Program-made: the position numbers and the translations under genes | Shown here: positions 32,221 through 44,443 of the stretch, in pieces | Layout: each line of letters begins with the position of its first letter | How positions within the stretch are numbered: position 1 is the first letter of the stretch | Notes under the pieces: model-generated | Databases searched by the model: none | The model's input: the letters and a program-made list of their open reading frames with translations, nothing else | What the model was told of the DNA's origin: nothing | Source of the DNA: Acanthosepion esculentum | Taxonomy: Eukaryota; Mollusca; Cephalopoda; Sepiida; Sepiidae | Length of the DNA: 64,000 nt | Assembly (NCBI GenBank): GCA_964036315.1 | Contig: OZ038496.1 | Location: forward strand, 21,014,685 to 21,078,684 | Reading direction: 5' to 3'

Positions 32221-35200
32221 TCAGTGCATAACCATATATCAATACATAATTTTCTTCATCTCATTATTTTCTCATTCATTAATTTTCTATTTAAAACCTG
32301 ATTCATTAATCTCTTGCATAAAAGTGCTGTTCTGGCAGACATCTTAATTACATGCTGTGTCCACCTCTAATCAATTATTTGATTTGCATTTTTATGTGCT
32401 AACTCTTTAAACTGTTCGTCCAACATCAAACGCATTGGTTATCTCCCCCTTGCCTTGTAATCTTCTTTGGAGTTTTGTTTTATTTACGAAGTAGTTGTTT
32501 TCATTTTTTCTTTTGTTTGGTCATTTTTTAACCACAAAAAGGGGGTTATATCTACATTAATTTGTTAATAGTTAACAAATTAAATCCATAAATGAACTTG
32601 CTATTATCATTTATTAAATATTCACATTTTTAATTGTCCTTATTAATTATTATCCTAATGGACCTAAAAAATGAATTTGTTTGTACCTAAAATAAAAGTA
32701 AAAAAAACCCTCCTATAGTTTGCTCATCCCTATTGGCATAAAAACATCATTGGTCTAATTTGTTTCTATTTTATTTTGGGGCATTTGAAACATTATATTT
32801 TTTTATTTATTTGTTTGCCTTTATGACGGCGTAGACATCCATCAAGGTGCAGAAGAATTTGATGGAATCATCCATATTTGTTACTCACCCCCGTATAAAA
32901 ATACACTCTTCTACCAAACCCATCCTAACCAATCAGCACTTCACTTTTTAAATTTTGACTTCTCATTGGTCGAGACAGTACAAAAAGTTTAGCAATTCTC
33001 TACAAATCTGTTTTCCTGCTCAACACTTTGGAGCTGGGTTTGAATCACAGAAAATAAATAAATAGGATCGTTTGATCCAATTCAAACAGTCAGTAACATA
33101 ATCTTCATGAGATGCTAAACAACTCCACGCGTGTCATTACACTGACCCAACAAACTTTTCACGCGTCAACTTGCTGACTCAATAATCACCATTTCTCTCT
33201 CAAGAACTCTATCTACAATTTACTAAAAAGAGTGATAATATTCACTACCAAGTAGAAATTGTATTCATCAACCAACTATCATTAATACAGTTAAAGGTGC
33301 ATAACTCCTTGAGACTCTAAACAAACAATTACTACTAAAACACGCATACACATTAACTTTTGAACTTACATATGTAACAATTTTCACCCTACAGAACTTG
33401 TTTAATTTCATCAACAAACCTGAACTGTAAACTCTTAGATGCCAAATCATTACATGGTCATTCCATACATTTTCTCCTATCACTTCACACTCAATCATAA
33501 ATTTACTATATGTATGTTATTCGTATATAAATGCCTGTTATTGTTGAAACCTCTAATTCCATTGTTTCTCCTTGAATTTTCTTTGCAATTGATCGCCTTT
33601 AAATGCTCATTGTTTATTTGTTGTGGATGAAAAATTATCGAACACAACCATTTCCGAATCTTCAAACAATTTAACCTTCTGGTACCTTCTAACACACCAC
33701 ACATCCCCAATAAATTCAAGCAAATAGAGTTTTTCATTGGTCCTTTTCTTTGCTGGCCTGACAAGTTGTTACAGCCATTCATGGATTTTTTTAGGTGCAC
33801 GGACTGAGATGTAAACAAATAGGATCATAGAAAAATTTGATTACTGGAAAATATGTTTCTTGTTAAAAATTAAACTTTGTTTCTGTTTTGGTTCATACAG
33901 GCTTACTATGTATTATTAGCTAGTTGTAAACTCTGCAGACATTTAACAAAACGGGTAAATTTGGGTTTCACTGGGTAGAACAGGTCAATAAACTTGGCCT
34001 GCCATACCAGTGACCCCTCAGTATTCTAGTAGTTGTTTTCAATAGTAATGTTATCTAGTAAGTTCCAGCTCTCTACCTAAGTTATAGGAGAAAAATATTC
34101 TTGTTGTCTGAATGAAAAAAATTGTTTTAAGCAACAAAGATAATGTAATCCTAGTCTAGTGGACTGTGTGGGTTTGAGTGTTGTTGAATTAGGGACACAT
34201 GCTGTTTATTTCCTGCTAAAAGAAGGTCCAACTACAAGAAAATGGCGGACTCAAGTTGAGTCCAACTGAAGTTGTAAAGAAGACAAACAAGACCAATATA
34301 TATATGCCAACAAATATATGCATTAAACAACAAATTTACAAGTGACAAAGAAATCAACATTTGTGTTTGTGTGTGAACGTAAAAAGTTTGTATTTTGGTG
34401 AATGTTCATACGTACATGTATGTGTGTTTCATGGCATTTTCCCACATGTGGGCGAAAACGCAGATCTATGCAAGAGATCACATTTTTAAATGTGTCCACT
34501 GAAATGCAAAGTGAAAAAGAGAATGAGGGAAGAAGTCTCCCAGTATTTATAGTGTAAGGAGAGCGTGCCCTAGTGAAATATTCGACAATTAAGGAGGAGC
34601 TAACTCCGACACCAGTCTTTCAAGTTCATATACAAATATACTGTTAGTTTTAGTGAGTGTTTAGGTACCTCCAAAGAAACACAATACCTAAGGTTTAAAA
34701 ACAAATTTTTAAAAATAAAAATCTTTCTTGATGCTTTTATTTTTTTTAGTTTTAATTTCAAGCTAATATATTAAATTTAATATTTGCTTTGCTGTATTTC
34801 AAAATTAATTTAAATTGAGTTTTTGTTTTTAAATCACTGATTTTTGTTGCTAAAATCAGTTTACTAGTCTACAGAATTTGCAAATGAGTAAACCTGCTAA
34901 CAACACTGACTGACAAAAGGAACAGAATGGAATTCTTGTAAAATTTCTGTGGTGTCAGCTATGCAAGAATTGTGATGTCCACCATTGCAACACAATGTGT
35001 TATTGCACCACCAAAGTAACATTTGCTTCACTACTAATCAGTAGTCTTAAAAAGAAGAAGAATTGTCAATTTTACTTTCTTCCAAACTGCTTTGTTGTTA
35101 CAGAATTGTGTAAATGTTAATAAATTCAATTGCCAGGATAAACTTGTTAAAAAAAAATACTTTTTGGTGTGATGTTTTCTAATTAATAGGCTTGTACACT

Positions 35201-35350
35201 TGCAAAGTATGAACTTAAATTTGTCTCTTTTGGTTAAAACAGAGGGTACGTGTATAGTGTAGTATTAATTACACAAGTTTTAAAATTGGGTGTTCAAGAA
35301 ATATGGTTTCAAATCCAACAAAAGAATTAGTTGAAGTATTTTGAAATTCA
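32220..35350. other. Long stretch without recognised genes or repeats
   Basis: Composition is slightly less repetitive than elsewhere. A B-box-like GGGTTTGAATCAC lies at 33046 but no box A or tRNA fold accompanies it. GGATCGTTTGATCCAAT at 33066 is a short palindrome. ORFs such as 33268-33498 (-) and 33495-33818 (-) have no recognisable domain. Confidence 0.4.
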
Positions 35351-35352
35351 CA

Positions 35353-35357
<5 letters not shown>

Positions 35358-35411
<54 letters not shown>
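35358..35411. repeat. (TA)n microsatellite
   Basis: About 26 TA units directly left of a perfect hairpin. A second tract at 35522-35558 lies to its right. Confidence 0.95.
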
Positions 35412-35412
<1 letters not shown>

Positions 35413-35416
<4 letters not shown>

Positions 35417-35493
35417 TATTTACATTAGTCGGACTATTGTCCTCATCTTTGTCGCAAAGATGAGGACAATAGTCCGACTAATGTAAATACTGT
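35413..35493. repeat. Perfect 38-bp-arm hairpin between TA tracts
   Basis: Arms 35413-35450 and 35456-35493 are exact reverse complements around a 5-nt loop (GTCGC). The arm sequence contains GATGAGGACAATAGTCCGA, a Penelope-like terminal sequence also at 17092-17112. The structure is therefore two element ends fused head to head. Confidence 0.95.
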
Positions 35494-35519
35494 ACATAAT
35501 ACCTCGTCTCAGAAATATA

Positions 35520-35558
<39 letters not shown>

Positions 35559-35560
<2 letters not shown>

Positions 35561-35765
35561 GCAGCAACCACCCTTTCAAACATATTTCAATGAATATGCC
35601 AAACAAAGCAAATTTTATGAATTTTTAATTGTGTTTTTGTATTATTCTTAAATTTTTTTCTATTTGGAGGGTGTAAGGGAGTATAATAATTGTCTGTAGT
35701 ATCTGTTATCCAAAGTACATTTAGCCACTTCAGCCATTTTCAAAGGATTCAAATATATTAACTGA
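35559..35765 (-). mobile_element. Penelope-like terminal fragment
   Basis: Starts GGGCAGCAACC directly after a (TA)n tract and continues with decayed tail sequence ending TTCAGCCATTTTCAAAGGATT, corresponding to the TTCAGCT...TTATCAAGGATG end of other copies. Confidence 0.6.
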
Positions 35766-35854
35766 ATTTTATATATATATGTGTGTGTGTGTGTATGTAA
35801 AAATTCAGATATAACTAAAAATATATCTGTAAAAAGACAGTATAAATAAAGGCA

Positions 35855-35960
35855 AATAGAAAACTTATCTTAGCCAATGTGTTTCATCCTCTGATGAATT
35901 TTATCAAGGCTATTGTAAGGATTTTATTTTACAAGTATTTTTGAATGAGCCTTTATATTC
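35855..35960 (-). mobile_element. Penelope-like terminal fragment, second subfamily
   Basis: Shares AAAACTTA(T/C)CTTAGCCAATGTGTTTC-type bases and TTTTATCAAGG with segments at 16450-16510 and 59210-59280. On the minus strand it has TTGATAA, a 4-bp stem ATTC/GGAT (one wobble) and GAAA (35882-35907). Confidence 0.6.
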
Positions 35961-36796
35961 ATCCCCTATGGGTTATGGGATTCTTGACCATGATATATAT
36001 ACACACACACACATATATATATATATGCATATATATATATATTCTAGCTTAAAAGCCACTCTACCAGGCAGCATTTAAGCTAGCTCCTGTGGAGGGCTGT
36101 TGAATGGGCCTTCATCACAGTAGGTATGGAGAAGTAGATGTGATAGGCAACAATAAACTACAGAACTCAAAATTGATGACTGCATTAAAGTATTGCATTA
36201 ATATTTAAGCTTACCTTTTAAAAGATCAACAATAATTCTTCTTCTGCCACTTAATTTAAAGACAATTTGATGTATGTAGGTCCTAACTTTCCATACAAAC
36301 AATTATTTTTATTTCATGAGTGACTTTTACTGGATTTCCCAATTAATTTTGATTATTCCCAAATTTATTTTCAAGTTATAAAAATTGTTATCATACAAAA
36401 AATTTCTTGCAAAATGTCATGTAAAAAAATTGCCAAAAACAATCACAGTAATGAAAACTTGGGAATCCAAATTTTAGGATTGCAGGTCTGGATCCAGCCC
36501 GGAATGTTTTTAATTTGCTCACGGAGTCAGCCTAATTCCAAAATGATATATGTTGGACCTCTAGGAGTAAAGTTGAAAACACAGGCAATTTTATTTTGAA
36601 ACACTGTAATTGAGAACAGTAATGTTTTCATTGGAACATGAGCTATTGAAATTTATAGAGTTGTATCCCTTTAATTGTTTTTATCAATAGAAGCCACAAT
36701 GGTGAAATCTGAAGACAGTCACAGTAATTTCAGGGTTGTGGGTCTGGAATGTTTTTTAATATTTAAAATTGATATCAAGAGAAACTAAGAAAATAT

Positions 36797-36857
36797 AGCT
36801 AGGAACATTGGTTCACTATATCGAGCTAGGAACATTGGTTCACTGTATCGAGCTAGG
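36797..36857. repeat. 27-bp tandem repeat, 2.3 copies
   Basis: Units at 36797-36823 and 36824-36850 starting AGCTAGGAACATTGG differ by one base, followed by a partial third. Confidence 0.9.
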
Positions 36858-36889
36858 TAATTTTTCTCACCAGAATCAATCTTATATAT

Positions 36890-37440
36890 TTATAAGTTTG
36901 CCATTCATCCTTGCTTTGAATATTGCTGCAACATCTGGTCTGGTGCTCCTGCTATATATTTAGAGATTCTTGATAAAATCTAAAGAAGAATCTGCAATGT
37001 TATTGGTCCTGACCTGGCATCTCAACTTCAGTCACTTTCCCACCTGCGTAACATAGTTTCCTTGTGTCTTTTTATAAATACTTTCATTGTAATTGTTCTG
37101 ATGAACGTTATTCTGTAGTACTTTATGAATTTAAGCACAGTACTAGATTGCCATCTAGGTCTCATCGTTTTAGAGCTGAAACGGCTAGATGTAACCATAA
37201 GTTCTATGCTAAGAGTGTCTTCTATTGCACTTCTTGCTTGTGGAACTCTCTCCTGACTTTTTGCTACACAGTCAACTTTGATCTTCAAAAATTTAAATGT
37301 AATGTCAATTGTTATCTTCTGTCTTCTTAATTTCTTATTCTTTTATTGTCCTCTCTCCTGAATAGTATAACACTCAGCAACCCCTTGTGTCTTAGTGGCT
37401 TTATTGTTTTGCTTCGGGTGAAATGATTAAATTATATATA
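36890..37440 (+). pseudogene. LINE family B reverse transcriptase C-terminus and 3' end
   Basis: Best family B copy. It encodes CFEYCCNIWSGAPA, LDKIQRRICNVIG, SLSHLRNIVSLCLFYKYFH and C-SDE, then CLWNSLLTFC and LQKFKCNVN-YLL. This is the thumb and C-terminus of a Jockey/CR1-type non-LTR retrotransposon. The last frame is open from 37064 to 37330; earlier segments are shifted. The 3' end finishes GCTTCGGGTGAAATGATT followed by a (TA)n tail at 37435. Confidence 0.8.
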
Positions 37441-37559
37441 TATATATGTATATATCACTCTAGTTGGCACACATGTTTAAGTAGATATCCCTGCTTATTT
37501 ACAAAGAGTGAAAATCACATCTACCGGCCTAGATCATAAAAAAAGTCTTATTAAAGAAA

Positions 37560-37690
37560 ATAAAGCTCTTCTCCTTGACTGATTGCCACCCAAGGCTTTA
37601 GGACCCAATCTGTTTTTCTCATATTATTTAACATTCAGTAATCCCCCCCCTTGCATCTTAGTGGCTTTATTGCTTTGCATATAGTGTAAT
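37560..37690 (+). mobile_element. LINE family B 3' end fragment
   Basis: Contains CATTCAGTAA(T)CCCC and CTTGCATCTTAGTGGCTTTATTGCTTTGC, as in the neighbouring copy. Confidence 0.55.
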
Positions 37691-37694
37691 AATT

Positions 37695-38290
37695 TTAAAA
37701 GAATAGGTTTGTTTATAAAGTGTGTAGTAAGAAATAGACTTGTACGTTTATAAAAATTGCCTTGGATGAACTGATGTGTTTATCTTTGTCTCTGTTTTTG
37801 AGTTTCTATCTATCCTCCAATAATCTCACTCTTCCTGTCTATTTATCAAATTTTATTGGTATCATTGCAGTGTTCATTCATCTGCATCTTTATTTAGCAA
37901 ATGTTTTATTGAATAGACATGAATTCCAATTCACTTTATCGATTGATGAATCTTTGTTTTCTGTATATTTGTAAATCTATTAATCATTCGTACCTTCTGA
38001 TATTAAAGTGAATGCAGAACAAAAAGCATGTAACCTTCTGCAATACTTCAAGACATTCTCTCATAGAGATTTCTTAGGGGTCAAACAAGTGCAATAGTGT
38101 TTGAGGTGAACATCTCACTAACTGCAATTTATTTTTCAACTAGTTTACTCATGCTTTTCCAAAAAGATGTTAATATTTAAGATTTTAATAAATCCAGGAT
38201 AATTAGAACATTACTACCTAATTTAAGTAAGCTAAAAATAATTTAAAATAGATAATTTATGGCATTTTATTTGTTAAATTTTAAATAACA
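37695..38290. other. AT-rich stretch, nothing recognised
   Basis: One 70-codon plus ORF (37762-37974) without motif. Confidence 0.4.
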
Positions 38291-38294
38291 GCCC

Positions 38295-38500
38295 TTGATC
38301 TATCCACTTCCCTTCTCCACATCCTTTCACCTTTCATTCCTATCTGCTCTCACTCCAAATCTTCTGTAACCCCCTTGCCTTGATCGATCCACTATCTTTC
38401 TCCACATCCTCTCCTTTACCACTCCTATCTGCTCTTCCTCCAAATCTTCTGTAACCCCTTGCGTGCTAGTGGCCTCCAGCCTTGCTTGAGGTGATAAGCT
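38295..38500 (+). repeat. 85-bp tandem duplication ending in LINE-like 3' end
   Basis: Two units start TTGATC(T/G)ATCCAC at 38295 and 38380, and both contain CTTCTCCACATCC- or TTCTCCACATCC- and CCAAATCTTCTGTAACCC. The second runs into AGTGGCCTCCAGCCTTGCTTGAGGTGA, a relative of the family B 3' end. Confidence 0.8.
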
Positions 38501-38719
38501 TAAAAAAAAAAAAAAAATTTCTATCATGTCATCAAAACCAAAATAATCCACTGCATAGACTTGGGCAAAAAATATTTTGGATGAGAATTCGATGGAATGG
38601 TAAATAAATATGACAATTTGGACAACTTCTGTTAAATAGAAGTTTTCCAAATTCTCTTACATATTTACCGATACAAATACACACATATATAGCCGAGTAA
38701 TTAGGTTCACCTATCGTCT

Positions 38720-39155
38720 GATTCACAAACCTCCCTGGTCTTTTGAACAGGAGTAGAGGTTTATCCCTTGTTTCCTGTTTAGGATTAGGTTTCCAGTTCC
38801 TTTTAAGTTTACTTCAACTCTATACTCCTAACATCTTCATCTAAACTCTGAAACTCTATTTACTATTGATTTATTTTTCCCTCTATAGGAGTAGATAGAT
38901 ATGTTCCCCTAGTCTTTTGAACAGGAGTAGATGTTTATCCCTTGTATCCTGTTCAAGATTGTTTTGTTTTTTTCCTTCTAAAATCTTTGATCTTCAAAAG
39001 TTTAATGACAAAGTCAATTGTTATCTTCTGTCTTTGTAATTCCTGTTCTTTTATTGTTCACTCTCCTTAATAATGTTTTCTTTTTCTCATATTCTCTCAC
39101 ATTCACTAACCTCTTGTGCTTTAGTGGCTTGCTTGGAGTGAAATGATTAAAAGAA
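38720..39155 (+). repeat. ~180-bp family units followed by a LINE family B 3' end
   Basis: Two units with TCTTTTGAACAGGAGTAGA (38739 and 38912) match the array at 15 kb. A LINE family B tail (39000-39150) ending GCTTGGAGTGAAATGATT follows directly, as at 15.7 kb. The recurring association suggests both belong to the same element. Confidence 0.7.
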
Positions 39156-39156
39156 C

Positions 39157-39201
<45 letters not shown>

Positions 39202-39395
39202 TCCCTATAGTTGATTAAAAATTTGAGTACTTTTCTTCTTTTTTACCTAACTCTCGTATTGGGAAATTATGATGATTTTTCTATCACTACTTGCTCCCTC
39301 TGTCTCCTCATATTTGAGTGTATGATGTCTGTACATATGTACACATTTTGTACATATATTTACATATTGGGAATAGATAAATAAATTTCCAAATG

Positions 39396-39540
39396 ACTTA
39401 TCTTCTGACTTGAAATTTCACAATTGTCAGAATAAGACAAATCTATTGAATTCATTAACAGATATGTGTTAATGAATTCAATAGATTTATCTTGTAACGA
39501 ACAGATCGGTGTCTGGGAAATTTCAAGTCAGAAGATAACT
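39396..39540. repeat. Nested inverted repeats
   Basis: Outer arms 39396-39418 / 39518-39540 (one mismatch) enclose inner arms 39434-39460 / 39467-39493 (one mismatch, 6-nt loop). The unpaired part between the right arms contains GTAACGAACAGATCGGTG. The layout resembles a structured RNA or a doubly folded element end. Confidence 0.9.
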
Positions 39541-39747
39541 TGTTGAATATTTTATTAATCTTTTCTCTATTGATGCTCAGTTTCTTTTTGTAATATTGAT
39601 TACTGAGCACTCAGTACCTTTTTTTTTTAATATTTGAGTATTTATGAAAATCTGCTCACCTTAAATGCATTATCCTCCAGTAATTTACTGGTAAATGTGC
39701 TTTGCTAGACATAAAAAATATTATACTATACACACAAACACACACAC

Positions 39748-39806
<59 letters not shown>

Positions 39807-39830
39807 CGCATATACGTGTATGTATGTATG

Positions 39831-39891
<61 letters not shown>

Positions 39892-39955
39892 AGTATGTAT
39901 GTATATGTATATATATATATATATATATAAAAATAAGTATGTATGTATATGTATG

Positions 39956-39986
<31 letters not shown>

Positions 39987-40005
39987 GTATGTATGTATAT
40001 GTATG

Positions 40006-40036
<31 letters not shown>

Positions 40037-40119
40037 GTGTGTATGTATGTATATATATATATATATATAAAAAAATAAGTGTGTATGTATGTATGTATAT
40101 GTATATATATGTGTGTGTG

Positions 40120-40158
<39 letters not shown>

Positions 40159-40203
40159 GTGTGTATGTATGTATATGTATATATATATATGTGTGTGTGT
40201 ATG

Positions 40204-40264
<61 letters not shown>

Positions 40265-40378
40265 ATGTATATATATATATATATAAGTGTGTATGTGTGT
40301 GTGTATATATATAGGTGTGTATGTATGTATGTATGTGTGTGTATATATATATATGTCTGTGAGTATGTATATTTGTGG

Positions 40379-40411
<33 letters not shown>
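39748..40411. repeat. TA/TG microsatellite field
   Basis: Alternating TA, TG and TATG runs with five to six copies of a unit containing AAAATAAGT(A/G)TGTATGTAT. ORFs of Ile-Tyr and Val-Cys are translations of this array. Confidence 0.95.
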
Positions 40412-40418
<7 letters not shown>

Positions 40419-42125
40419 TATTTTCTAGTTTAAAAATATGATTCCATCGTCACACAGGAATTACAATATTTCAAAACAGAAACTAAAATTTAAAATTTAA
40501 TTATAAAATTGAATATTAAAATCCATAGCTCCATTCCATTCTCAAGTGATTTTTAAAATAACCTATTAAGAAATTTACTTAATTTATAAGCACCAACAAT
40601 CTTAATATTTTAAGTTGTTAAGGTTACGGAAAATTCAATTATTTTGATAAGGGGTGGTTGGTTTTAATTTCCCTAGACAACTTATGTATCAAATATAAGT
40701 TACTTTCAAAATCAGGTTAAGTTAAGGTGGGGGTAGCGGTGCCTGCTCACAAACAATGACATCTGGTTTTCATGTGTCGTTTGGGTTTTTCAATGATAAA
40801 AGTTTTTGGCATTTTTATTTGGCCGCTTAATTTATAATTTTATGCACAAAGATTTCTTAAAAGGGTCGTCTGAATATGAGTAAGTCGTATTTTTAATATT
40901 TAAAATTTACTCCTACAAATTTAAAATACTGTTCCTACTTGTAATGACTAATAGACTATACATTATTTTTTACAAATAAATACATTAGAATTACTTTTGT
41001 ATTTAAAAAAGTTACTAATCAAAGATCAAGTATAAATATGGATGTTTCATCTTTCATCCCTTTTTTCAAAATTAATCATTATTTGAGGAAAATATTTGAC
41101 AGTGTCTGCAAAAAATAGATATTTCATTTTTTTAAGTAAATTTTTATTTTTCAGAAACTTAATAATGTATAATTTTTCATGTATGCACAAAGGACATGGG
41201 TCATTTAATGACCTACAAGCTCTAGCTCTTCTTATTAATTTCCATTTTACTGTTGGTGTTTTATTGGTTTCTTTTAAGTGCCAGAAATATTTAGATAGGG
41301 ACATTTGATTTCTGTATTTATTATTTTTAAAGGACATTTGATGTTGGTTCCAACATCTTTTGAATTCATGCTTTGTGCATCCAATGTAGATTTTAACTAT
41401 GCCTGGATCTTCAATAGATGAAATATTGCATTGATAAACCAATGATTCTATACAACATTTATTATTAAGAGGACAGTTTTGAGGATTTCTACAGTTACAT
41501 AATTTTTCCTTATCTTCATTTCTTTTTATTTTAGGATCTATATTTTTTTGATTTTGGTCCAAGTGTTTACTCAACATATTAGCATTATGTTTCTTAATAA
41601 TCATTTCTGAGTTTTCAGTACAACTGTAACTTAATTTTAGGGTATTTTTATTAAAAACTGTACTAAGTTTACTGTCTCTAAGAAAATGTTTATCGATTAA
41701 TGCAAGGAATTTTTGTCCTAACTTATTTCTTACCATTTGGTTGTATGGGGTTGTATACCAAATGATTTTTCTATTTCTGTTTTTTCTATGGTGTCCATTT
41801 TCATTTTTTATATAATTGAGTTTTAGACATTTATAGCCACTATTCTTTAGAGCTTTATCATAAAAATTGCTATGTTCATAGAATATTTTCTCATTTGCTG
41901 AATTTGTACTTATTCTTTTTTCGATAAATAAAGGTATTATGTAACTGTAGAAATTAAGTAAATTTCTTTATAGGTTATTTCAAAAATCACTTGAGAATGG
42001 AACGGAACTATGGATTTTAAATTTAATTTTATAATTAAATTTAAAATTTTAATTTCTGTTTTGAAACATGGTAATTCCTGTGTAGCGATGGAACATATTT
42101 TTAAAATAGAAAATAATTATAATAT
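40411..42125 (-). mobile_element. Penelope-like element with inverted terminal repeats
   Basis: Repeats at 40411-40581 and 41952-42125 are reverse complements at about 90% identity by eye. They enclose a minus-strand GIY-YIG-containing reading frame and ~460 bp of 3' non-coding DNA. Penelope-like elements are known for terminal repeats that may be inverted. The 5' part of the reverse transcriptase is missing, so the copy is truncated. Confidence 0.85.
41047..41969 (-). pseudogene. Penelope-like RT C-terminus plus GIY-YIG, long open frame
   Basis: The frame is open from just after the stop at 41970-41972 down to 41047, about 307 codons; the first Met is at 41736 but homology starts upstream. 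In order: EKRIST and YDKALKNSGYKCL (RT thumb area), RKIIWYTTPYN, IDKHFLRD, NTLKLSYSC, a zinc-binding-like CNCRNPQNCPLNNKC, then the GIY-YIG domain with VYQCN, KIYIGCTKHEFKRCWNQH and LSKYFWHLKE, and a final CPLCIHEKLYII. The motif order is that of Penelope-family endonucleases. The catalytic palm of the reverse transcriptase is absent. Despite an intact frame, this is a 5'-truncated copy, classed as a pseudogene. Confidence 0.85.
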
Positions 42126-42354
42126 TATGCTCTACTGCTTTGTACCAAACACAGTTTTTTCAAAAATAAAAATAATTACAAAGAACACCGGATTGTAAAC
42201 CTTACTGTTTTTCTTATTATTTTAATATATATATATATATATATATTTGTGTGTGTATGTGTGTGTGTATGTAAAATTTGTTTATTAGACATTGAATTGT
42301 CATATCTCATGTCCTCCATAAACTTGCTTGACTTTTCTTTTAAGTTCGGTGTTT

Positions 42355-43080
42355 GAAATATCATAAAGAAATACACTACCCCAATTGACCCATACAAAAG
42401 AAATTAAATTAATTATCTACTACAAAAAAAAAATAACTTTACCCTCAAAAATAACAACACACCTACAAAATCAAAACTACAAAAAACAAATATTATTTAT
42501 GAGTTCAAATGTCCCTTAAGGAACTGAGTTCCTGATCAAACCGAACTCATAAATAATTACATCGGTCACACTACTACATGTCTATCCAGACACCTTACAT
42601 TACACCTATCCAACCACAGCTCTATCAGAACCCATTTAAACACACACACAAACTTACCAGACTCCATCCAAAGCATACTAGTAGAAAATGCATGTATAAT
42701 AACCTCATCCACATGTAAAATATGATTAAAAATAATAGAAGCCTTAATAATAAAAAGAAAAAGCCAACACTCAGTAATATTAACTATGAACATGGACACA
42801 ATGTGCTGACTGTGTTCAGAAAATAAAACATGCCTATAACTCTGGAAACATACTTACAACCCATACATCCAGTTAAAAAGTAAAAATAAAATCATCCTTG
42901 ATAATGTCTAAAAGTATAGCCGAAAACACTTGGTATTGCAGAACATTTGGACAGTTTCTGCACACTCTGTGTCTAGAAAAGAAAACACTTGTTCAAACAC
43001 AAGAAAAATTATATAAAAAGTTTAATCACAGTACCTTGTCAGTCATCTTTAATGAAACATGTATAAATGAGGGATTACTG
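42355..43080 (+). pseudogene. Penelope-like element copy 3 (GIY-YIG and tail)
   Basis: Plus-strand relative of the 30-kb copy. It encodes NIIYEFKCPLRN, NNYIGHTTTCLSRHL, SSIRTHLNTH and IIKKKKPTL with interrupting stops (for example just after CPLRN). The tail with CTTGATAATG, GAACATTTGGACAG and ACCTTGTCAGTCAT follows at 42895-43080. The tail carries TTGATAA...GAAA at 42898-42925. Confidence 0.8.
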
Positions 43081-43084
43081 TCTA

Positions 43085-44409
43085 AATAAACAATTATAGA
43101 TATAGGTAGATATACAGATATATAGACAAATGCCTTTCCTCCAGAAATATAATAGCTGACCACTATATTTTGGCAAAGCACAATCATTGTTTTTGCTATT
43201 GTTGTTGTTGTTATTATTATTACTATTACTATTGAATGAGAGACCAACACACGATCAAAGTGATGCTGGAATATAAATATACAAAGCCCAATATACCCTT
43301 CATGGCACTCATGTTGGATAAGGGTATACGAGGCACCTGCATCACAACCAGATGTGAATGATACAGCAACAGTTTTTGAAAATATTATTATCATCATTAT
43401 TTTTATTATTATTTTTAATAAATAGATAGGAACAGACTGAGATAGATAGATAGATAGGAACAGGCAGACAGACAGACAGATAGATCTATATTTTCCTTAG
43501 CCTGTTTGACTAGTGATCTTGCGTGACTGAAATTGCAGAATCTTTATCACTCCCAGTCACAGTAGTCAGAACACTTGTCTATTCTTGTAAAATCTTTCAT
43601 ATGCATGTTTTAAAAGTTTTAAAATATATCTCTTTCCCTGCATATTTCTTTCTCTCCCCAGTTGGAATATAAAATTATTGATCTGATTTTATTTGCTATT
43701 CAATAACTTTTAGTTGACACCCTACCTTCACAATATACATTAAATCTCACTCATCCAGCAAGCTTGGTCGCAGATTGGTGTGGAATCAGTGGATTTTCCA
43801 AACCAGTAAAGCTGAAGCTACAAAATAGCAAAATAATGCATCTACTATATTGTATTACTAATACTGTACAAATTACTAATATAGATAAAACTTACACAGG
43901 CATCAACATTGCACAAATGAAGGAGGTTGTAAAGATATGAAACATTTTCTCAGAAATTTGGTATAAAAGTTCTTTTTAAGTAATTTTGGTCCTTTATTAA
44001 ATATGTAGTGAAAATTTTATTAAAATTTAATTCTCAGTTGATTTTTAGTAGATTTTTAAAGTTGACGTTTTTTGCTTAAAAGTTTTCTAATATAGATACT
44101 TTCATTTATGTTTTGCATTACAGATAAACAATTTTTCAGAATATTACTTTTCCGAAATATCTCTAAATAATTTTGTTATCAGGATTTTCTCAAGATTTTC
44201 TTTTCACAAAAGATGCAAAGTTTTTAATGTTCAGATTTAATTCAAACTGCAATGGGCAAAAGACTGAAATTTCTCTTCCGAAAATAAGACAAAGATCATG
44301 CTACAATATAAATTTAGCATCACTCTAATGTGGGTAGACTGACAGTTGAATTCTAAAACTGAACTGTTAGACCCTCATGCATCAAAAACAATGGGAAAGT
44401 CCACCATCT

Positions 44410-44443
<34 letters not shown>

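Noticed and set aside
32220..35350. Hidden host gene in the least repetitive stretch
   Set aside because: No ORF above about 110 codons, no domain motif and no paired splice signals around any conserved-looking peptide.
39695..40417. Several overlapping Ile-Tyr and Val-Cys ORFs
   Set aside because: Translations of the TA/TG microsatellite field.
41047..41736. Host GIY-YIG nuclease gene
   Set aside because: Motif order, upstream RT thumb homology in the same frame and flanking inverted terminal repeats identify a Penelope-like retroelement.
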